Source of the DNA: Arthrobacter sp. Soil764
Lineage (GTDB): Bacteria; Actinomycetota; Actinomycetes; Actinomycetales; Micrococcaceae
Direction of reading: 5' to 3'
Length of the DNA stretch: 64,000 bases
Assembly: GCF_001428075.1 (NCBI RefSeq)
Contig: NZ_LMSI01000024.1
Coordinates: forward strand, 180,684-244,683
Shown piece after piece: positions 39,745 through 50,412 of the stretch. Numbering within the stretch: position 1 is the first letter of the stretch; the number at the start of each line of letters is the position of its first letter. The notes under the pieces were generated by a model. That model had not been told where the DNA came from, ran no database searches, and worked only from the letters and a program-made list of their open reading frames with translations. Position numbers and translations under genes: made by a program.

Positions 39745-39782
39745 TTGCCGGTTGTTCAAGATGCTGTATTGTGTTCAGCATA
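39745..39782 (+). promoter_or_regulatory. Promoter and IclR-type site of the MFS gene
   Basis: TTGCCG (39745-39750) and TATTGT (39767-39772), 16 bases apart, form a plausible promoter. TGTTCAGCATA (39772-39782) directly follows the -10 element and is identical to the motif at 36954. ATGCTG and CAGCAT (39761-39781) also form an inverted repeat here. Confidence 0.5.
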
Positions 39783-39856
39783 GTGATCGACACGATGGGT
39801 GTTGTCGCTATCCCACCAGGCCAACGGGGGCCTGGAGTGCGTTAGAGGGAGTTTTT

Positions 39857-41206
39857 GTGACAACTCGTACTAAATCACCGCAGGCCACCGCGGACGGCGC
39901 CGTCGTCGATCCGGACCAGCTGCGAAGGGCAACTCTTGCCAGTTCCGTGGGCTCCGCCCTGGAGTACTACGACTTTTACATCTACGGCCTTGCCTCGGCC
40001 CTGATCTTCGGCCCGCTCTTCTTCGCACCGCTCGGTGAGAGCGGGGCAGTCATCGCCTCCTTCGCCACCTACGGCGTCGGCTTCGCCGCCCGGCCCTTCT
40101 GCGGCGTGGTGTTCGGCTACATCGGCGACCGCTTCGGCCGGAAGATGGTGCTGATCCTGACCATCGGCCTCATGGGCCTGTCCAGCTGCGCCATCGGCCT
40201 CCTGCCCACCTTCGAACAGGCGGGAATGCTGGGGGCTGTGCTCCTGGTGAGCCTGCGCATCCTGCAGGGCCTGGGCGCCGGCGCCGAACAGGCAGGCGCC
40301 ACGACCCTCATCTCGGAGGTGGCTCCGCGCCGCCGTCGTGGTTTCTTCGCCTCCCTGCCGTTTGTTGGTATCCAGCTGGGCACCCTGCTGGGTGCCGGGA
40401 CCTTTGCCCTGATGGCGCTGGCGGACAAGGCAGTCCTGCAGGCCTGGCTCTGGCGCGTACCGTTCCTGGCAAGCGTCGTCCTGATCGCGATTGCCGTCTT
40501 CATCAGGCTCCGGCTCAAAGAGACCCCGGTGTTCCAGGAACTCGAGAAGCACAAGGCCGTGGTCAAGAATCCCGTGGGCCAGATCTGGAAGCACTCCAAG
40601 AAGAACGTGCTGATAGGCATTGGCCTGCGGATGGGGGAAAACGGCAACTCCTCCATCTACTCCGCGCTCCTGGTGTCCTTCATCAGCATGCCGGCAGGTG
40701 TCTTCGCCGGCGACAAGTTCATCGGCCCCACGGGCCTGTTGATTGCCGCAGGCTTCGCGGCGGTCATGGTTGTTACCTTCGGCGCCCTGTCCGACCGTTT
40801 CGGCAGGGTTCCCGTCTACCGCTACGGCGCACTCTTCCAGGCCGTTATCGCCTTGCCGGCCTTCTACCTGGTCACGCTGGGCAACGTCACCCTGGTGTGG
40901 ATCGTCATGGTGTTGGGCATCGCCCTTGGCGTCCAGGCCATGCTTGGCCCGCAGTGCGCCCTGCTGCCGGAGCTCTTTGGCTCCCAGCACCGCTTCACCG
41001 GAGTGGCCCTCAGCCGCGAACTGTCCGCCGTACTCGCCGGAGGATTCGCACCCATGATCGGCGTTGCCCTCCTGGCCGCAACCAACCACTCCTGGCTGGT
41101 CCCGGCAATCTACTCGCTGGCCCTGGCAGCAATCTCGTTCATCACCACCTTCTTCACCCCGGAAACGAATGGCCGCGACCTGGTGCTCGTGGAGGACGCC
41201 GGCTAA
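39857..41206 (+). CDS. MFS transporter, metabolite:H+ symporter (MHS) type
   Basis: The ~449-residue protein has 12 membrane segments. The MHS-type features are SSVGSALEYYDFYIYGLASAL before helix 1, YIGDRFGRKMVLILT between helices 2 and 3, QGLGAGAEQAGATTLISE, and RRGFFASLPFVGIQLG. Members carry organic acids such as shikimate, alpha-ketoglutarate or betaines. The GTG at 39857 is preceded by AGAGGGA; the longer frame reaching back to 39752 would run through the promoter. It is probably controlled by the IclR protein next to it and imports the substrate of the dehydrogenase/FAH pathway. A strong terminator follows. Confidence 0.87.
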   Translation: MTTRTKSPQATADGAVVDPDQLRRATLASSVGSALEYYDFYIYGLASALIFGPLFFAPLGESGAVIASFATYGVGFAARPFCGVVFGYIGDRFGRKMVLILTIGLMGLSSCAIGLLPTFEQAGMLGAVLLVSLRILQGLGAGAEQAGATTLISEVAPRRRRGFFASLPFVGIQLGTLLGAGTFALMALADKAVLQAWLWRVPFLASVVLIAIAVFIRLRLKETPVFQELEKHKAVVKNPVGQIWKHSKKNVLIGIGLRMGENGNSSIYSALLVSFISMPAGVFAGDKFIGPTGLLIAAGFAAVMVVTFGALSDRFGRVPVYRYGALFQAVIALPAFYLVTLGNVTLVWIVMVLGIALGVQAMLGPQCALLPELFGSQHRFTGVALSRELSAVLAGGFAPMIGVALLAATNHSWLVPAIYSLALAAISFITTFFTPETNGRDLVLVEDAG

Positions 41207-41236
41207 ACAACCGCACCACCGCGCCTTCGCCGGAAG

Positions 41237-41262
41237 GATCCCGCACCCAAGGGTGCGGGATC
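41237..41262 (+). terminator. Terminator of the MFS gene
   Basis: GATCCCGCACCC pairs perfectly with GGGTGCGGGATC (12 bp) around an AA loop, 30 bases after the stop. Confidence 0.8.
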
Positions 41263-41393
41263 TGTGGCGTCCGGCACCAGCCCGGCCGAAGGGACCAGGC
41301 GGCCCCTGCAAAGTACGGACCCTGCGGTATTCTGGTCCTTTGAATCCGGTCCAGGGGGCGGCCAGGACACAGACACGTCGAACGGCCCCTTCA

Positions 41394-42029
41394 GTGATTC
41401 CCAGCAGCCAGCTTCCAGGACTTGTGCCAGGCCATATCCCGCACGAGGACTTCCTCGACTGTCCCACCGGACTCGTCGAGTACTACTTCTCAGACGGCAT
41501 CTTCCGCTGGTCTGACAGCCTGTACCGGATGTACGGGTATGAGCGCGGCGAGGTTGTCCCCTCCATGGACATGGCCATGGCCCACATCGAGCCGGAAGAC
41601 CGGCCCAGGGTCCAGGCCTATTGGGAACGCGTCTCCTCGGCAGGCGGGCCATCGTCCATCTATGTGTCCATCCGGGACCGCAAGGACCGCCAGCACAAAC
41701 TGCTGTATTCTGCGGACTACATCATGGAAGGGGACACTGCAGTTGGCGTCTGGGGTGTGGTGGTGGACCTGACGCAGTCAATCCATACGGACCGCCACCA
41801 ACTCGCCACCGAGGCAGTCTTGGCGTCCGCCCGCAACCGGGCAGTCATCGAACAGGCAAAGGGCATCCTGATGGGGCGCACCGGGGTCACCGCGGAGCAG
41901 GCCTTTGAGCTCATCAGTCAGTCGAGCCAGGATACGAACCGCAAGGTGTACGCCATCGCCCAGGAAATCGTGGAACGGGCCATCGCGCAGGGCGGTGACC
42001 CGAAGGACCAGGACCACCGCCTGCTGTAG
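41394..42029 (+). CDS. PAS and ANTAR domain regulatory protein
   Basis: The ~211-residue protein combines a PAS_3-like sensor (about residues 25-125, GIFRWSDSLYRMYGYERGEVVPSMDMAMAHIEPEDRP) with a C-terminal ANTAR RNA-binding domain (about 145-200), recognisable from ARNRAVIEQAKGILMGRTGVTAEQAFELI with the alanine and aromatic positions of that fold. ANTAR proteins act on nascent RNA as antiterminators. The start is uncertain: I used the GTG at 41394, and a GTG at 41424 is possible. It stands alone after a terminator, so its targets are probably elsewhere. Confidence 0.82.
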   Translation: MIPSSQLPGLVPGHIPHEDFLDCPTGLVEYYFSDGIFRWSDSLYRMYGYERGEVVPSMDMAMAHIEPEDRPRVQAYWERVSSAGGPSSIYVSIRDRKDRQHKLLYSADYIMEGDTAVGVWGVVVDLTQSIHTDRHQLATEAVLASARNRAVIEQAKGILMGRTGVTAEQAFELISQSSQDTNRKVYAIAQEIVERAIAQGGDPKDQDHRLL

Positions 42030-42062
42030 CGGCCGCACCCAGGAATGGACCGCCGTCGAACC

Positions 42063-42467
42063 CTACAACGCGAGGCGCGGCCGGTCCGCCACAACAGGCG
42101 CGGAAGCAACAGCAGGCCTGGAAGCTACAACCGGTGTGGAACCGGTCAGGGCCTCCACAACAGCCATTTGGCCAGTGGTGTCAGGGACCCCGGGGTACTG
42201 AACCTGCGCCGGCTCAACGGGAGCAACGGGGCTTTCGGAGCGCATGCGGACCAGCGCCACTGCGGAGATCAGGAACCACGCCACGTTGGTGACCACTGAG
42301 GGCCACGCCCCGTGCAAAGTGCCGTTGATGATGAAGGCCACGGAGCCGAACAGGTTCGCCGTCTGGAAACCCTTGCCGGCTTTCAGCCAGCCCATGGAAA
42401 CGGCGAGGTATGCACTCAGTATCGCCGCCGCGCCTGCCCAGCCGGCAATTTCCCACAGCAGTTCCAT
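42063..42467 (-). CDS. CBU_0592-type small membrane protein
   Basis: The 134-residue protein has three short membrane segments in its first 80 residues (WAGAAAILSAYLAVSMGWL, LFGSVAFIINGTLHGAW, VVTNVAWFLISAVALV) with the pattern I associate with CBU_0592-like proteins. A ~50-residue Pro/Ala/Val-rich tail follows, probably cytoplasmic or surface exposed. The gene is convergent with the PAS-ANTAR gene. The ATG lies after GAAGGAC on the minus strand. No biochemical role is known to me. Confidence 0.7.
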   Translation of the reverse strand: MELLWEIAGWAGAAAILSAYLAVSMGWLKAGKGFQTANLFGSVAFIINGTLHGAWPSVVTNVAWFLISAVALVRMRSESPVAPVEPAQVQYPGVPDTTGQMAVVEALTGSTPVVASRPAVASAPVVADRPRLAL

Positions 42468-42724
42468 GGCGTCCTTCCAAAGTGGTCCCTGCGCAGTATC
42501 CGGGCAGGGCTGAAGATAGTGAATCAGGGTTTGGTTTGCGCCGGATGCCGTCCTGGAAGGACCGGCACCATCCAGCTCTGCGTTGCCTCGAGCCCTGTTA
42601 GGGCGAGGACCTCATTCGCTGGCGGCGGCATAATCATACCCCGCACCGAAGCGCTCATTTGACGCGCTATTCCCCGCTGCCGGAAGGGTGGACAAGACTC
42701 CTGCCGCGTAGCACGATCAGAACT

Positions 42725-43174
42725 GTGACCATCACCCCCGCTGCCGATCCCTACCTCCGCGAACTCACCCAGCTGAGGCGCGTCAAGGACCGGATGGACC
42801 GGGAATATGCGCAGCCCCTCGACGTCGAATCCCTCGCCCGGGATGTCCACATGTCCGCGGGCCATTTCAGCCGGCGCTTCAAGCTGGCCTACGGTGAGTC
42901 CCCCTACAGCTACCTCATGACCCGCCGCATCGAACGGGCCATGGCGCTGCTGCGCATCGGTGACCTCAGCGTCACTGACGTGTGCTTCGCGGTCGGCTGT
43001 TCCTCCTTGGGGACCTTCAGCACCCGCTTCAGTGAGCTGGTGGGCATGCCGCCCAGCGTCTACAAACAGGAAGCACAAAGCGCGACGGCGGGGATCCCCG
43101 CCTGCGTGGCCAAGCAGGTCACCAGACCGGTCAGGAATCGAGAAGCGCCGGCCCCCGAGCCGTTACTAGCATGA
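42725..43174 (+). CDS. AraC-family transcriptional regulator, DNA-binding domain only
   Basis: The ~149-residue protein consists almost entirely of the AraC double helix-turn-helix (DVESLARDVHMSAGHFSRRFKLAYGESPYSYLMTRRIERAMALL, then SVTDVCFAVGCSSLGTFSTRFSELVGMPPSVYK). No ligand-binding domain is present. I prefer the GTG at 42725; the frame extends to a TTG at 42659 without family similarity. Its stop overlaps the glyoxalase gene start (ATGA), so the pair is translationally coupled. This AraC-glyoxalase pairing is common in actinobacteria. Confidence 0.87.
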   Translation: MTITPAADPYLRELTQLRRVKDRMDREYAQPLDVESLARDVHMSAGHFSRRFKLAYGESPYSYLMTRRIERAMALLRIGDLSVTDVCFAVGCSSLGTFSTRFSELVGMPPSVYKQEAQSATAGIPACVAKQVTRPVRNREAPAPEPLLA

Positions 43175-43590
43175 CTGCCATGGACATCAACATTTCCTCA
43201 ACCTTCCTTCCCGCTACCGACCCCGACGCTTCGCTGGCCTTCTACCGCGACGCCCTGGGCTTCGAAATCCGCAATGACGTGGGCCGCGGCACCATGCGCT
43301 GGATCACCGTTGGCCCCGCCGGCCAAAAGGACGTCTCCATCGTCCTTTGTCCGCCGGCCGTGGATCCCGGAATCACTGACGATGAACGCCGCACCATCGC
43401 CGAGATGATGGCCAAGGGCACGTACGCCACCATCGTGCTTTCCTCTCCCGACGTGGATGCTGCGTTCGCCAAAGTGGAGGCGAGCGGGGCTGACGTGGTC
43501 CAGGAACCCATCGACCAGCCGTATGGAATCCGCGACTGCGCCTTCCGCGATCCGGCCGGAAACACCGTCCGGATCAACCAGCAGCAGTAG
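43171..43590 (+). CDS. Glyoxalase/bleomycin resistance/dioxygenase (VOC) family protein
   Basis: The 139-residue protein has two beta-alpha-beta-beta-beta modules typical of VOC proteins: FLPATDPDASLAFYRDALGFEIRND, ITVGPAGQKDVSIVL, and YATIVLSSPDVDAAFAKVEASGADVVQEPIDQPYGIRDCAFRDPAGNTVRI. The metal-ligand positions of true glyoxalase I are not fully clear, so the function may be resistance or another reaction. The gene is coupled to the AraC regulator by an ATGA overlap. Confidence 0.87.
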   Translation: MTAMDINISSTFLPATDPDASLAFYRDALGFEIRNDVGRGTMRWITVGPAGQKDVSIVLCPPAVDPGITDDERRTIAEMMAKGTYATIVLSSPDVDAAFAKVEASGADVVQEPIDQPYGIRDCAFRDPAGNTVRINQQQ

Positions 43591-43683
43591 GCATATAACC
43601 AGCCACGTATATAACGGACGACGCCGACGGGAGGCTGCCAGCGCAGCCTACCCTGGGCGCCGCTCCAGGAAGAGGGGGACACC

Positions 43684-46080
<2,397 letters not shown>

Positions 46081-46084
46081 ATCC

Positions 46085-46726
46085 GTGCTTACGATGGACG
46101 AGCCTGGGCCCACGGCCGCAGGGTTCCCTGGCCGAGCTTGCGAGGTTAGGGAGCGGCTGGGGACCTACCGTTACGACGTCGAGATCCTGCACCTGCTGGT
46201 GTCCCCCGCGCACGCCTATTTCGGCCGCGCCCGGGAGGGCGCCGCCGACGTTCCCACCACTGACGCGGACACGGCCGAGGTGGTGGCCGGCAAGGGCATC
46301 GCGGGCGACCGGTTCTTCGGCAAGGCCGCCCACATGGACGCTGCGGTGACCCTGTTCGCCGTCGAGTCCCTGGAAGCCATCGCCGCGGAACTGGACGCCG
46401 GGCCGTTCGACCCCCTGCTGACCCGGCGGAACGTGGTGCTCCGCGGCGCCCACCTGGCACCGCTGCTGGGGCAGGACTTCGTGCTGGAATCCGGCGCCTC
46501 CTCGGTTTCCCTTCACGGCGGCCGGCACGCCCAGCCCTGTGCGTGGATGAATGAGATGCTGGCCCCCGGAGCACACCCGGCCATGCGCGGGCGGGGCGGC
46601 ATCCGCTGCCGTGCCCTCTCCAACGGATTGCTGCACCGTGGCCCGGCCGTGCTGGTCAGTCCGGTGCCGCTGGAGCCGGCCCGGGCCGGCGAGCCGAGCC
46701 TGCTGCGGCCTTCCCGGCTTCCCTAG
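46085..46726 (+). CDS. MOSC-domain protein
   Basis: The 213-residue protein has a MOSC core: the N-terminal strand HLLVSPAHAYFGR, GKGIAGDRFFGK, VTLFAVESLEAIAAEL, RRNVVLRGAHLAPLLGQDF, and the likely sulfur-carrying cysteine in HAQPCAWMNEMLAPG. MOSC domains bind molybdenum cofactor-linked sulfur. The start is a GTG at 46085 or an ATG at 46094. It lies four bases after the UvrA-like gene, so the two are probably cotranscribed. Confidence 0.82.
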   Translation: MLTMDEPGPTAAGFPGRACEVRERLGTYRYDVEILHLLVSPAHAYFGRAREGAADVPTTDADTAEVVAGKGIAGDRFFGKAAHMDAAVTLFAVESLEAIAAELDAGPFDPLLTRRNVVLRGAHLAPLLGQDFVLESGASSVSLHGGRHAQPCAWMNEMLAPGAHPAMRGRGGIRCRALSNGLLHRGPAVLVSPVPLEPARAGEPSLLRPSRLP

Positions 46727-46790
46727 CCGCCCCTGCTCCTTGGTAAGGCGTCCGACGGCGTCACGCACGGCACGCTTTCGGCCCACCATT

Positions 46791-46823
46791 GGCGGGGAAA
46801 CCCCGGAAACCCGGGGTCCCGCC
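46791..46823. terminator. Hairpin between convergent MOSC and MFS genes
   Basis: GGCGGG/CCCGCC form an outer stem and CCCCGG/CCGGGG an inner stem around AAAC. It serves two converging genes. Confidence 0.65.
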
Positions 46824-46873
46824 GTCGTCCGTTCCCCGAAAGCATGCCCGGCGTGACGCGGGCCTGGGAGCAA

Positions 46874-48046
46874 CTAGTCCAACTGCACGCCCCGGAGCAG
46901 CAGGAGCGTCCCGCCCACCACCACCGCCGAGGCCAGGAACACCCCGCCCGAGCCCAGCCCTGCCGCCACGCTGCCAATGGCACTCGGCAGGACCACCTGC
47001 CCCACCCGGTTCCCGGCGAGCCTCAAAGCCAAGGCTCTGCCTCGCTGCCCCGCCGGGGCCTGCGCCGAGAGCCAGGACATGGTCAGGGGCTGGCCAATGC
47101 CGAGCCCCAGCCCGAGCACCGCCATGACGGCAAACAGCAGCCACACGGGCATCGGGATGGCCACAACGGCCAACGCCAACGTGGACAGGGCCAGGCTCAC
47201 CACCAGCAGCCGCATCCGGCCGATCCTCCGGGACACCCGGCCCAGCAGCAGCCGGGAAACCATGGAGAACACGGCCCGCACAGTCAGCATGGCACCCACC
47301 GTTGCCGCCGTGAGTCCCCGGTCGGCGCCCAGCGCGGGCAGGTACACCATGGTCAGGTCCACCACGGCAAGGACGGTGGCGCTGGTGGCCAGCGCGCGAG
47401 CCACGCCGGGAGCCTTCAGCAGCGAGACGGCGCCGCCCTTGCTGCCCGCGGACACCCCCTTTTTCCTCCGGACGCTGACGTGCGCCGGGAGGACGAAGGT
47501 TGTCACGAAGAGCACCAGGCCCATGAGCACCGAGAGCAGGAAGATCGCCTGGGTGTCGGGCCGGACCGAGGCGCCCCCTACCAGGGAAATTGCCAGTGGC
47601 CCGAGGGCCTGGCCCAGGGATGCGGCGAACGTCAGGTATCCGAATGCGGAGTCCATCCGCGATGAGGCAGCATTGTTGGCCACCACCGCCTGCTGCCCCA
47701 CCACGCAGGCCAGCTGCCCGGCACCCAGCAGCGCGGTCCCGGCCACCAGGGCCACGATCGATGTGCCCCACAGCAGCAGGAAGGCAGAGCAGGAGAGGAC
47801 GACGGCGGACCCGATGGCCATCAGCCGCCGCTCACCCAGGCGGTCCACCAGGCTGCCCGTGGGGACGGCGAGCAGCAGGGGAAAGACCGCGTAGCTGGCC
47901 GCCAGCAGGCCGAGGGCGAAGTCCGGAACCTCCAGCTCCAGCGCGCGGTAGGTGGCTGCTGGCCGGACCAGGAAGGTGACGGCCTGGATCAGCGCCGAAT
48001 GGACCAGCAGGGCCATGGACGAGCGCCGCCCCAGCTCACCGATCAT
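46874..48046 (-). CDS. MFS transporter
   Basis: The 390-residue protein has about 12 membrane segments. The loop between helices 2 and 3 reads GSLVDRLGERRLMAIG, the DHA-type MFS pattern, and a second RRIGRMRLL loop follows helix 8. It starts with an ATGA overlap at the stop of the upstream GntR gene, so the two form one operon on this strand and the regulator probably controls the transporter. Substrate or drug specificity cannot be deduced. Confidence 0.85.
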   Translation of the reverse strand: MIGELGRRSSMALLVHSALIQAVTFLVRPAATYRALELEVPDFALGLLAASYAVFPLLLAVPTGSLVDRLGERRLMAIGSAVVLSCSAFLLLWGTSIVALVAGTALLGAGQLACVVGQQAVVANNAASSRMDSAFGYLTFAASLGQALGPLAISLVGGASVRPDTQAIFLLSVLMGLVLFVTTFVLPAHVSVRRKKGVSAGSKGGAVSLLKAPGVARALATSATVLAVVDLTMVYLPALGADRGLTAATVGAMLTVRAVFSMVSRLLLGRVSRRIGRMRLLVVSLALSTLALAVVAIPMPVWLLFAVMAVLGLGLGIGQPLTMSWLSAQAPAGQRGRALALRLAGNRVGQVVLPSAIGSVAAGLGSGGVFLASAVVVGGTLLLLRGVQLD

Positions 48047-48708
48047 GAGCCGGCGGCACTGTTGCCGGACATGGCCCGGACCGCGGCGTCGCGGGCGCCC
48101 ATGACGTGGTCGAACGCGATCTTTGCTGCCTTGTCCGGGTCGCCCCCGGCCAGGGCCGCCACCAGGATCCGGTGCTGGGCCAGGGCCTGGTCCCGGCGCT
48201 CCTGGGTGCTGTTGGTGAAGTGCCGGTAGCGTTCCATCTGGCTGGAGATCTGGCCGTGGAAGCGGCGGGCCCAGGAGTTCCCCGCGATCATGGCGATCCT
48301 TGCGTGCAGTGCCATGCCCTGCTGCATGGCGTCATCGGCGAACTTCACCATGGCCGCGTTGCGTTCCAGAATGCCTTGGAGGTCTTCGATGTCGGCCGGC
48401 GTCGCCTTCAGGCAGGCATTGCGGGCCATGAGGGACTCCATGGCCGCGCGGACCTCGTACAGTTCGGAAATGGCGGCCTCGTCCAGCGCCGGCACCAGCA
48501 CTCCGCCGGTGGGCTGCTGTTCCAGCAGGCTCTCCGAGATGAGCCGCCTGATGGCCTCCCGGAGCGGGGTGCGGCTCACCTGCAGGGCCGACGCCATGGC
48601 CGGCTCGTAGAGGCGTTCCCCCGGCTTCAGCTCCAAGCTCAGGATCCGCCGCTTCAGTTCGGCGTAGACATAGTGGGCACCGGTGTTCCGGGCGGGTGTT
48701 TCGGGCAT
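48043..48708 (-). CDS. GntR/FCD-family transcriptional regulator
   Basis: The 221-residue protein has an N-terminal GntR winged helix (about residues 10-75, YAELKRRILSLELKPGERLYEPAMASALQVSRTPLREAIRRLISESLL) and an FCD domain with AISELYEVRAAMESLMARNAC and a C-terminal HRILVAALAGGDPDKAAKIAFDHV. I chose the ATG at 48708 because GGAGG lies six bases upstream; the frame continues upstream over the operator-like palindrome. It is the first gene of a two-gene operon with an MFS transporter. Confidence 0.88.
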   Translation of the reverse strand: MPETPARNTGAHYVYAELKRRILSLELKPGERLYEPAMASALQVSRTPLREAIRRLISESLLEQQPTGGVLVPALDEAAISELYEVRAAMESLMARNACLKATPADIEDLQGILERNAAMVKFADDAMQQGMALHARIAMIAGNSWARRFHGQISSQMERYRHFTNSTQERRDQALAQHRILVAALAGGDPDKAAKIAFDHVMGARDAAVRAMSGNSAAGS

Positions 48709-48733
48709 GATGGACCTCCACCCGCCATCATAC

Positions 48734-48751
48734 TTGTATACATCTATACAA
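48734..48751. promoter_or_regulatory. Operator-like palindrome of the GntR-MFS operon
   Basis: TTGTATACATCTATACAA has perfect 7-bp arms (TTGTATA/TATACAA) around CATC and ends 26 bases before the GntR start codon. The form fits FCD-type GntR operators. Confidence 0.72.
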
Positions 48752-48772
48752 TTGCGAGGAGGCGGACATAAG

Positions 48773-48806
48773 GAAGGAGGGGGCAGCATGCGCTGCCCCC
48801 TCCTTC
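48773..48806 (-). terminator. Terminator of the MHS transporter gene
   Basis: GAAGGAGGGGGCAGC pairs perfectly with GCTGCCCCCTCCTTC (15 bp) around ATGC, 26 bases after the MHS stop. It separates that gene from the GntR promoter. Confidence 0.85.
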
Positions 48807-48832
48807 ACCCGCAGTTGTGCGCGTCGCCTGGG

Positions 48833-50200
48833 CTACGCCCCGGCCTTCGCCGGCTTCTGCACCTCAAGGTCATCGAGCGACTTGCCCTTGGTGTCCGGTG
48901 ACATCAGGGTGGCCACCGCGGAGACCAGGCAGATGCCCAGCGTGGTCAGTCCGATGGTGAGCGGGACGTTGGTGGAGCCCGGAGGCGCTATGGCGGTAAA
49001 GATGCTGGGGAAGAACGACGCAATCATGAGTCCGATGTTCTGCGAGACGGCGAAACCGGTCACGCGGATCCGCATGGGGAACTGCTCCTGGAAGAACGTG
49101 GCGAAGGTGGCATTCCACATCTGGAAGAAGATGCCCTGCACGATCACGACGCACACGAAGACCAGCGGCAGGCTCCCCTGTTCGATGGCCCACAGGTATC
49201 CGGTCACCAGCAGACCGCCGATCACACCGCCGGCCGCCATGAGCATCCGCCGGCCAATCCTGTCGGACAGTGCGCCGAACAGCGGAATCGTGGCGACGGC
49301 TGCGATGTTGGCCACGAGGGTCACCCACAGGAACTCGCTACTGGAGAAGCCGTTGCCATAGCCCTTCTGGGTGGCGTAGGAGACGCCAAAAATGAGAGTG
49401 GCCATGCCGATGACATTGGTGAAGGTCATCGCGATGCAGCGGACCAGGGCTCCCGGCCGGGTGCGCAGGAGTTCAACGAGCGGGAATCGCTTGCTTTCCG
49501 GCTTGCCTGACTGCGCTGCGTAGGCGGGCGGTTCCTGTACCCGGCGGCGGATGAAGTAGCCGGCCAGGATCACGACGGCGGAGAGCAGGAACGGGATACG
49601 CCAGCCCCAGGTGCCGAACTGGTCAGCCGGGAGGATGGCGGCGAGCGGGAGCAGGACGGCGGTGGCGAGGATCGAGCCTACCTGGGTGCCCTGGAGGCTG
49701 AAGCTGGCAAAGAATCCGCGCTTGGCGTCGGGCGAGTGCTCCACGATCATGGCGCTGGCACCGCCGAGCTCGCCGGCCACGGCAAAGCCCTGGATCAGGC
49801 GGAGGAGTACCAGGAGGGCGGGCGCCAGGAGGCCCACCTGCCCGTAGGTGGGCAGGAGTCCCACCGCGAAGGTGGCAAAGCCCATGAGCAGCATCGCGAA
49901 GACGAGAACCTTCTTGCGTCCATGCCGGTCGCCGTACGCTCCAAGGACCACGGCGCCTACCGGACGGGAAATATACCCCACCGCGTATGTTGCCAGCGAG
50001 GCGATAATTCCGACGGTGGGGTTCTCCGACGGGAAGAAAATCGTGGGGAAGATCAGGGTTGCCGCCAGGGAGTACAGCGCGAAATCGTAGTACTCCAGCG
50101 CGCTTCCGATCCAGCCGCTCATCGCCGCTTTCCTCGGGTCCCGCGGACCCGTTCCAGCTCCTTGGCTGCTGAGGGGAACGAGGGTTGGGGTGGTGCTCAT
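48833..50200 (-). CDS. MFS transporter, metabolite:H+ symporter (MHS) type
   Basis: The 455-residue protein has 12 membrane segments. The MHS features are SGWIGSALEYYDFALYSLAATLIFPTIFF, GAYGDRHGRKKVLVFA, QGFAVAGELGGASAMIVEHSP, and a long loop after helix 6 (RRRVQEPPAYAAQSGKPESK). It is likely to import an organic acid. The ATG follows GAAGGA. Downstream of its promoter palindrome it is transcribed alone and ends at a strong terminator. The beta-hydroxyacid dehydrogenase gene lies 212 bases upstream on the same strand and may be functionally linked. Confidence 0.87.
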   Translation of the reverse strand: MSTTPTLVPLSSQGAGTGPRDPRKAAMSGWIGSALEYYDFALYSLAATLIFPTIFFPSENPTVGIIASLATYAVGYISRPVGAVVLGAYGDRHGRKKVLVFAMLLMGFATFAVGLLPTYGQVGLLAPALLVLLRLIQGFAVAGELGGASAMIVEHSPDAKRGFFASFSLQGTQVGSILATAVLLPLAAILPADQFGTWGWRIPFLLSAVVILAGYFIRRRVQEPPAYAAQSGKPESKRFPLVELLRTRPGALVRCIAMTFTNVIGMATLIFGVSYATQKGYGNGFSSSEFLWVTLVANIAAVATIPLFGALSDRIGRRMLMAAGGVIGGLLVTGYLWAIEQGSLPLVFVCVVIVQGIFFQMWNATFATFFQEQFPMRIRVTGFAVSQNIGLMIASFFPSIFTAIAPPGSTNVPLTIGLTTLGICLVSAVATLMSPDTKGKSLDDLEVQKPAKAGA

Positions 50201-50324
50201 GTACTTATGTCCTTCGTCTTCATTGGCAAGGAACCGGAACCGCTGTTCGCGCTGTTCATTGGTGGTGTCTGCGCCCGGAAACGACCTGTTCGTAATGGCT
50301 TTATCAGGCCGGGGCGGCAGCTCT

Positions 50325-50336
50325 TGAATCGATTCA
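50325..50336. promoter_or_regulatory. 12-bp palindrome in the MHS promoter region
   Basis: TGAATCGATTCA is a perfect palindrome. On the minus strand a TATATT lies just upstream of it, so it could be an operator overlapping the transcription start of the MHS gene. The rest of 50201-50412 shows nothing else. Confidence 0.45.
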
Positions 50337-50412
50337 TCAAATATAGAAGGTGGCGCGGATTACGTCAATGGCAAGCGCTATCCCGGAGTGTGGCCAGCCT
50401 TGTACGGGCCCT

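Noticed and set aside
39875..41467. A 530-residue open frame on the minus strand
   Set aside because: It is antisense to the MHS transporter and has the repetitive Gly/Glu/Gln/His-rich composition of a shadow of GC-rich codons; no domain is visible.
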